Positions 49,801 through 58,800 of a stretch of 64,000 bases of DNA are shown here, piece by piece (the first letter of the stretch is position 1; each line of letters begins with the position of its first letter). The DNA is taken from contig JAZBRI010000009.1 of the NCBI GenBank assembly GCA_036874045.1, positions 2,294,001-2,358,000 of the forward strand, given 5' to 3'. This DNA is from Cymodocea nodosa. Its lineage: Eukaryota; Streptophyta; Magnoliopsida; Alismatales; Cymodoceaceae. The notes below the pieces were generated by a model that saw nothing but the letters and a program-made list of their open reading frames with translations, searched no databases and was not told the origin of the DNA. Both the position numbers and the translations under genes were made by a program.

Positions 49801-52800
49801 ACTTTTAACAAAGTTTTATGGGTATCAGTTACTACACCAATGGTCAGATCCATCACATCTCATGAGGCATTTATCTTGGCTGTCACACCTAGAGGTTGTA
49901 GAGGTTTGCCTTAATGTGCTAAAAGTAGATTTGGAGGTTGTAATGTTACATGAACACCATATATTCATTGTAGGAGGAAGAATCATCATTTTGAGAAGTG
50001 TTAGAGAAAAATTTGAATGTCCAACTGCACCACTTGCTATTGCTTATGTAGTAACTACTCAATTGTTAGAATCTTTGTATTTTAATAATGTAAAAATCTA
50101 TGTGAGAAATTAAGATATATTTCACATGTACAATTGAAGAGTTGAAGTCTAAAGAAGCTATTGGATTAAAGTACACGTTAGTCAGAATGCAACTTATAAA
50201 AGTCATTGAGTTATTTAACTTAACGTGCATTTATAAGGAGAAGAGCAAAATGACTCGTTAAATTTGTTAGAAATAAAAAACCGATCGTTCAATAATGACA
50301 TGACACGATTCTTAAAACTCATCTTTTAAACTCACCGAAACAGTAAAGTAAAGAGAAGTAGAAGAAAAACAGCATACACAAGAAGATAGGATTTACGTGA
50401 TTCGACAACTGCTTACGTCTACAGAGAGTGATTGTTCTTCTATGAGCTCTTGGTGCAATCAACCGTATGTTTTACAATATCATAAAGGTTTATATACTAC
50501 TCGAACCTAAGGTTAATAAACCTTTAATTACAATAGAGTTATTACAGTAGCAAATAATAATTTCAGAGCCTTTCTTTCTAACTCTCCAAAATTCACAACA
50601 TTTTCGATAGTTAGTAGCCTTAACTATTCGAAGAAAATCTTTCTTTTTGCGTCTGTTAGAACGGGCAGACACTATAGCAAGCTAATTGTTTGGAGAGATT
50701 CTGTCTTTCGGATAGTTATAGTCTTAACTATTCGAAAAACTACTTAAGTATCTTTTGAGTCTTTTCGGAAGGTTCTAGCTATAATCTTTTGAAAATCCAT
50801 GACTTTCGGATAGTTGTCCTAATTATTCAAAGATTCACTTAAGTCCTTGACTTTCGGATATTTAGCTTCTTAACTATCTGAAGATCCACTTAAGTCTCTG
50901 ACTTTCAAATATTTGACTTCTTAACTATTCGAAGATCTACTTAAGTATCTTTCAAGTCATTTCGAAAGGTTCTAGTTGTTAACTTTTTGAAATCTTCTGA
51001 CTTTTAGATAGTTAGTTCAAAGCCTTCCGACTATTCTATTATTTTTGGATACTTCAAACTAATAACCTTTCGAAAATATTTACCTGTCGGAGACTTACAA
51101 CTGACAAGCTTTCGACTGGATTTGGACATGTGACATACTCTACACCTGAACTACTTGCCTTAACAAAATTAGCATAACTTAACGTGTACTTATAAAGACA
51201 AGGTAGAACAAATCTCATGTGCATAACTTGTTAAGTTAGCAAGTTTCACATGCATAATTCGTTGAGTTAGATAACTCAATGTATAGACAAAGAAGAATAA
51301 TTTGTTAAGTTAACAATAACTTAATGATTTAGAAGAAGATCGACAATGTATTAGAAGAGCAGGTATCATGTGTGCAACAAAGGAATTTCATATGATAGAA
51401 CTCGTTGAGTTATGCTAACTCAACGTATATTTATAGAAGATAAAACAAAATAACTCGTTAAGTTAGCAATAACTTAACAACCTAGAAAAAGATTAACAAT
51501 ATGTTAGAAGAGCAGGTATCACGTATGCAATAAAGGAATAGGTATCTCATATGTAATAAAGGAATTTTACATGACAGAACTTGTTGAGTTAGCATAACTC
51601 AACGTGTATTTACAAAAGACAATGTAAAATAATTTGTTAAGTTAGTAATAACTTAATGACTTGGAAGAAGATCGATAATTATCAATTTTGGAAAATATTT
51701 GATAGTAATCAAACAGTAACTTTTCATTTTTGATATTGCCAGATTAGTAAATACAACTAGCTAAATGTCTAAATAAATGACTTGTACCATGTGAAGCTTT
51801 GCATGAGAAATTTACATTGCAATTGTTGTAGTAGGCTTTCTTCACTATAGTGTTATTTGTTAGGTATTTCATTTTTATTGTAAACTTCGACCATAACTTT
51901 GATTTTTTTCTTTATTTAGTAGTAGTAGTTGAAGTTGATGCTCTACTTTTCATAGTTTTAACTTGAGAGTGTTGTTCCTACTCAAAATTATTGTGACAAC
52001 GTTATTGAAAATGAAGTCGTTGAAGTTGTATGTCATTTTTGCAAAGAATTTAATTTGAAAGTTAAACTATTGAAGAAAGTTGAAAGATGAACTTGTTTTT
52101 TGTGAAAGAAAGAGAGAAGATTGAATAAGTATAATTTGTGAAAAAAACTTTAACCTTTTTTATTTATAGATTTTTCCATCACTTTTCATTTCTTCTTTTT
52201 CTTTTTTTTTCTCATATTGTACAACTTTATGTACATCTTTTAAAGCTTCAGTTGGAAATGTATACCATGAGTAAATATCATATATCTGTCTTTCAATTTC
52301 CTTTAATTCCAACTCCTGTGCCTTAGTGAATTGTCTTCTTCCATGTCCAGATTTAGACATTGATGCAAGCTTTTTACAGCACTTGAAATCAAGAATTTAG
52401 TGGAATCACAATTAACAAACTGGGGTTATGATGATAGAAATATGAAAGGTTGTCAGTAAAAAGGATAACTTTTTGAGTTTTAATTGGGTATTCAGATTTA
52501 ACCTTAAGCTCATAAATAAATAAAATCTGAATTTAACAATAAAATACACAAAAACTTGAAGAGTTATGTTAACTATATGAGTTTTCAACCTATAAAATAC
52601 AAAGACTTATCATAACCTTACGATTTTTTACTAAAAGCTATTTTAAAAGATATATTAAGAAATTCAAAAATTTATGATAATTATATGAGTTTTCTAAATG
52701 ATTAAACTCACAACTATACAATAAACTTGAATAGTTATCAATAACTTAACAAATGTAGATAGAAGTATTGACAAAAACTATAACTTAAAAATAAATTTCT

Positions 52801-55800
52801 TCCCCTATATAATTGTATAAGTTTCTTAGATAGATAAACTAAAAGTCAAATAATAATGTAATTGTTCGAGTTTTCTACTAGAAGTTATCAAAAATACATA
52901 TAGAAAAATTTGAATATTTAAGATAATAGTACGAGTTTCTAATAGAGTTATGTTCATAATTGATCGACAAACTCGAATAATTATCTAACACTTAATAGAA
53001 ATGAGTATAAAATCTTAGAATTGAGAATAACAGAGGTTTAAAACTTTAGAACACTCTCTCTTTTCATTAATGTATCATTAAATATAAGACATTAAAAACC
53101 ATGACTTACTTCAAATAGGTTGTCAAACTCCAAAAAGATGGGAAAATGAGGTCTGCCAATTAAAATTTAATTTTTTCTTAATAATAATATGGTAATGAAC
53201 AGAAATTAAAGGCAGAACCTTTGAATTAATCTTCAACCAATTTTGCTTAAGTAAAAATTTATAGAGATTCTTTTTAGGTATATTAAAAATTTCTATCTAA
53301 ATTAAAGAAAATAAATATCATACTTTGTGTAAATAAAGATAAAAATTAAAATTCACATAGATTGTATACACAATTTACTACAAAATTGTCCAAACACCTG
53401 TAAATCAATTCAACTTGAGTACATTGTTTCCTTTTTTTTATATAATTATCTTCTATAATATTATCTTTTTACGCAATCACAATTCTTTATTTAGAAGAAA
53501 TTTAACTAGTTACTTAATAATAAGTGAGAATAGACACTTTTTTTTTTTGTCTTTAAAATCATTAACCTTAATTGCCCATATAATAAATTTTTAGTCAGCA
53601 CATCTTAAATCAATTGATTCAAGTGACTAAGGTTTAAGATCCTCTAAATGACTTAATAAAAATAGGATAGTAATTAAAAAAGGCAGCTTCAAGACTCAAT
53701 CTCTTACACAGACTGTTTAGACTTTTTCTTAATAAATTGAACATACTTTTTATGTGGTTTTTAGTTAAGATTTTTATAACAGTACATATAAGTATAAAGA
53801 TATAATTAACATTCATATTCAAGATAAATGGTCTTTCCTCAGGAAATCTTTCTAAAATTTACTTAAGTAAAACAATTTTAACTAAACTAGAAATTCAAGT
53901 CCTTAATTTCAAATTTCAGAACTGTAATACAATAAAAATCATAAAACAGGTAATACAATTTTTGAAGATAAGTAAAGCAATTAAAAATAATTATAAAATA
54001 AACAAATCATAGCTAAGATGGATTGAAATGGACTGAAAGTATTTGACAATCTACAAATGTCAAAATTTAACCTTATTGTCAAAGATCCATTTTAGGCTCG
54101 TACTTATATCAAACTAAAACATTAGATCTTGGCACTCATACCTACTTGATACTAAGTTTTTTAGAGAGAGAAATAATTATCTTATTTAATTTTTCTTTTG
54201 AAATATATTTAATGTGACTTTTTCTTTTATAATTCTCAAAACATTTAATTTTGTGAGTCCTATATAATCTTTTAGGATAATGATTATGCTTCTTATAATT
54301 AAACTTAGTAAAAGCACTAAATTTCCTTGAAGTTTTACTGATAACAAAAATTAAAACTATCATAATGAAATTTTTGTTTAGAAACAGAATTTTCTTTAAA
54401 AACATTCCTTTTATGGTTGGTCATTTTTCTTTGTTTCTTTGAGGATGAATCGTCATTATTTATTCTAATATATTTATCTCCTTTTTTAACAATAAAAGGA
54501 ATAATAGTCTTAGTAGAATTTTTAGAACTACTAATAAACTTATTACTGTTTTCAGAAATTTCAGAAATCGTTGAACATGTAGATGTTTAAATATCAAAAC
54601 CTATTCCACACTTAGTTTTATCTAATGACATATCAGTATTATCAATAAGATCATTAATTATAAACTGATTTGAATTGCATTTACCAATCATGGAAGTTAA
54701 TTCATTTACTTTTAACTCTAAAGAACTAATTTCAGCATGATTTTCAACAATCTGATCATTTAAAGTACAAATTCTTTCATTATCTTGAAACTTTATAGCA
54801 TACAGATTTTCCATTTCTAGATGTAGATTTTTCTTAACAAATAATAACTCATTTATTTTTATAGTTTGATTTTCATTTTCATTTTTAAATTTATCAAGTA
54901 CAACATTTAGAAAATCATGATCATGCAAATTTTGTACTGTAGAGCTTTTCAGATTTTTAATTTTAGTTTTAGATGTTTTATTTCTAAGCCAGCTTATTAA
55001 TAACCCGTTAACAATTCATTATAATCATCAAAGTTTATATCAGAATCAGAAGTTACCTTATTGGATTTTGTCATTAAATACAGGTTGACCATTACTTCCT
55101 TTTCGAATTCTGAGGTTGATGAAGTTGCTTTAGAATTTGTTGTATTTGAACTCTGACTTGAGTCATCTTATGAGACCTTCAGGTTCTCTTCTTCTTGAAG
55201 ATCTTTTTATTTTTCTACTTTCTGAATTTTGTTCTATTTTTTTAAATTACAACAACGAACAGTTCTTCTAGAATTGTCTTGGCTTGTTGCATTTATAGCA
55301 AATTATTTTTTTTGTTTTTGTGGATTGATCCTTTTTCTCTTTGTTAATCCTTGAAATTTTGTCAGTCTTTTGTTTCTTCCAAGGTTTCTTGAATTTTCTA
55401 ATCAGCAACAGTAAGTCTTCATCTAAATTTGATAGTATCTTGGAATTTGAGCTAACTTTAAAAGCTAAATCTTTCCTTGCATGTTTTCCTTTCAATTCTT
55501 TTAACTTTTCTTGCATCTGTATTTAAGTAGTGAGATTTTTAATTAACTCATCTAAAGAATAAAAATTAAAATTTTTAGATTCTTCCATAGATATAATTTT
55601 ATGAGTCCATGAGCTAGTTAAAGATCTTAAAATTTTTCTGACAAGATCACTTTCTTCAAAAGATTTTCCTAAACTTTTTCAAGCATTAGTAACTTAAAAA
55701 AATTTGAAAAACATATCAGAAATGGACTTCCCTTTATGTATTTTAAACAATTCATATTTATGAACCAACATATTAATTTTAGACTCTTTGTCTTGATTGA

Positions 55801-58800
55801 TTCTTTTGTTTGCAATTTTTAATGTATGCCATACTTCATAAGCAGAATCATATGCTGAAATTTTATTGAAGTGATCAAAAGACAATGCACATAAGATATT
55901 TAACTCTTTAGTATTTAGGTTCTATTTTTCTTTTTCAACAAATGTTCAAGTAGTATGTAATGTAGTTAACACAACAAAAGGTTTACTAACTATGTTCCAT
56001 AATTTAAAATTGATAAATTTTATAAAAACATTCTCTTTTTTCCAATATGCATAGTTAAAATCATCAAACAGTGGTGATCGATTCAAATTTTGATCCTTAG
56101 ATAGGAAGTTACTACTTAAAGTCATTCTATTTAAGATCGTTAGATCTTCTACAAAATAAACCTATTACTCTTATATCAATTGAAAGTGAGGATTAGAACA
56201 ACTTCACAAGAAATGAGTGAATTGTGAATTTAAATATTTACATGATTAAATCCAAAAATCACATAGTAAAAATCTTTTTTAAATTATTTTTCTATTATGC
56301 ACAAGATTTTTACAATATTATATAACACATGGTATAATTATAATACTTTCAGATTTTTACCCTTTGATTAATAAAACAATAATATGGAAAACTTACACTT
56401 TTTGATATTAAATTGAACTATATGAAATCTTTCACTTTCACTTCACCAAGTTTTTCTTTAGTAGTTATTGGAACATTACTCTTCTGAATTCTTTGTCAAT
56501 CTTCAATCTTGATTCCTTTAAACCTTCAACTCTTCAAGTTGATTTTGTGTGGTGTAAGTGATTTTTGCTATGTGAAAACTTTTGTTCTCTTTAGAAAGGG
56601 ACTATTTCTCTCTTGGAAATGGATATTTTGTATTGAAATGAGATGCTTCAATATTAAAATGAGATGCTTTGAAATGCAACTTAAACATTTTATTTATAGT
56701 TGTCGAATTGGAGTTGCACGCTTATCCACTTTTACTATTTTTTTATGATTCCATATTTTTTTGAATTTCAAATTATCCATGTTTTTCATATTTTTGCATG
56801 ATTTCCACGTTCTCCTATCTTAGATCTATCAAAAATACGCTTTTGGAGAATCATAAAGTTTTCCACTTAAGTCATTATTTGTGTTGAATAATTAACTTAT
56901 AATACCTGTAAAAACTTGAACATTTATTTAATAACACTTTGAGTTTTTTACTTGTAAATCATGTGACTTGAAAATAACTTAATGTAAAGTTAGTCACTTA
57001 TAAAACTCAAATAATTATCTAAATCTGTGTAAAAACTTGAATAGTTATTCTAACTCTTCGATACTTTAAAATACATATAGAAAATACATAAGAAAATTAA
57101 GTTATTTAAAATACATGTGTAGAAAATCATAATTATATGACTTTGTAAAATAACTCTTTGACTTTCTAAAAACATTAATTAATAATTATATGACTTTTCA
57201 AAATATGTTAACATCTAACTATATGATTAAGGCAAATACGTATATTTAAACTTATTTTTAGACTAAGTAAAATATTCATCATCAAAATAAAAATTTCTAA
57301 CACTTTGGCAAAAGAGCGTGGGAACTTGTTACTTAGCCATGACATACTCTTATTATTGGTTGCAAATGAGTATTCACTATCAAGTATAAATTAGATGATT
57401 CCATTGAGCATCACAAGGTAAGATTGGTTGCTCATGGTTTTACATAGACTTAAGGTGTTGATTATGATGCGACTTTCTCATTAGTGGCTCATTTTAATTT
57501 TATTAGAATCCTATACTCTCTTGTTGTGAACAAGTTTTAGTCTTTTCAACTTGATGTTTAAAATGTCTTTCTATATAGTGATTTATAAGAAGAGATTTAT
57601 GAAGCAATCTCTTAGGTTTGTTGCTCAAGGGGAGAATAAAGTATGTCGATTACACAAAGTTATTTATGGTCTAAAGTAAAGTCTATGAGAATGGCTTACT
57701 AAACTAAGTTTTGTTATACTTGACCATGACTTTTGAAAGTGTGTTGTAGATAACTTCATTTTTGTTCGACAATGCTCGTTCGATATTACCATTTTTGTAG
57801 TTTATGTCGATGATATATTATTGACTAGTGATGATGTGGTTGGTATGACTTTTACCAAAGTATTTCTTAGTAAAGAATTCATTCTTAGGAACACAGGTAA
57901 GTTGATATACTTCTTGGGCATTGAGTTTGCTTATGTTAAGGGAAAACTTGTTCTATTTTAAAGGAAGTATGACCTTGATCTCTTAAAAAAAATTGTAATG
58001 CTTGGTTGTAAGCCTAAACCGATACCTATAGAGCAAATCCTTCCTTTTGAGATAAGAATTCAAGACTATTGAAGATGTTAGATGCTATCGTCAGTTGGTT
58101 GGAAAACTCATTTATCTTATAATGACTTGATTTGATATCTTCTTCGTAGTTGGGTTGTTGAGCTAATTTATGCAAGAGCCAAGAATGGTCCATTGGCAAG
58201 CAACTTTACGTGTTATATCATATATTAAAAATTGTCCAAAGAAGAGACTAATCTATTCAAACAATCAACACCTCAATGTAGTTGCATATTTTGATGCAAG
58301 TTATGTTAAAGATGAGATAGATAGAAAATCTACAAATAGATATTATACATTATTTGGTGGTAATTTAGTCACTTGGTGGAGTAAAAAATAAAATATTATT
58401 TCTACCTCTAGTGTAAATTAGAGTAACGAAGAATGTCCAACATTGGGAAGAAGATTGTATGGATAAAGAATTTCTTAATTGAGTTGGGAATCAAAGTTCT
58501 AATACCTATACCCATGTATTGTGACAATCAAGTAATAATTTACATTGCTAATAATGAAGTCTTTTATGAAAGGATAAAACACATTGAGGTGGATTGTTAT
58601 TATATTCATCAACTCATGCCTAATGACACTATATCCACATCTTATACATAATCTTCTCAGTAGTTGGTAGATATCTTTATTAAGACTCTGACTATCAAAC
58701 CATTTACTCTATTTTATAATAAGTTGGGAATATACAATTTGTATTCTTTAACTTGAGGGGGAGAGTTAAAATGCATATGTAAATAGGTAAATGGATCTTA

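Larger units (their letters stand above)
52160..57302 (-). mobile_element. Element C4: Sirevirus-like copia element, pol-deleted, nested in the Ale-like element
   Basis: In minus orientation it has a 5' LTR 56181-57302, a degenerate primer site 56167-56179, gag 54142-56125, a pol tail 54000-54110, 3' non-coding DNA 53400-54000 and an ORF-X start 52160-52360. No 3' LTR is recognisable. As in C3, the region from protease to most of RNase H is deleted, but the junction differs. The left boundary is uncertain and lies somewhere between 50112 and 52160. Confidence 0.78.

Noticed and set aside
49637..50113. 158-codon plus-strand frame
   Set aside because: It is a shifted frame over the decayed gag of the Ale-like element; the gag wording is in another frame.
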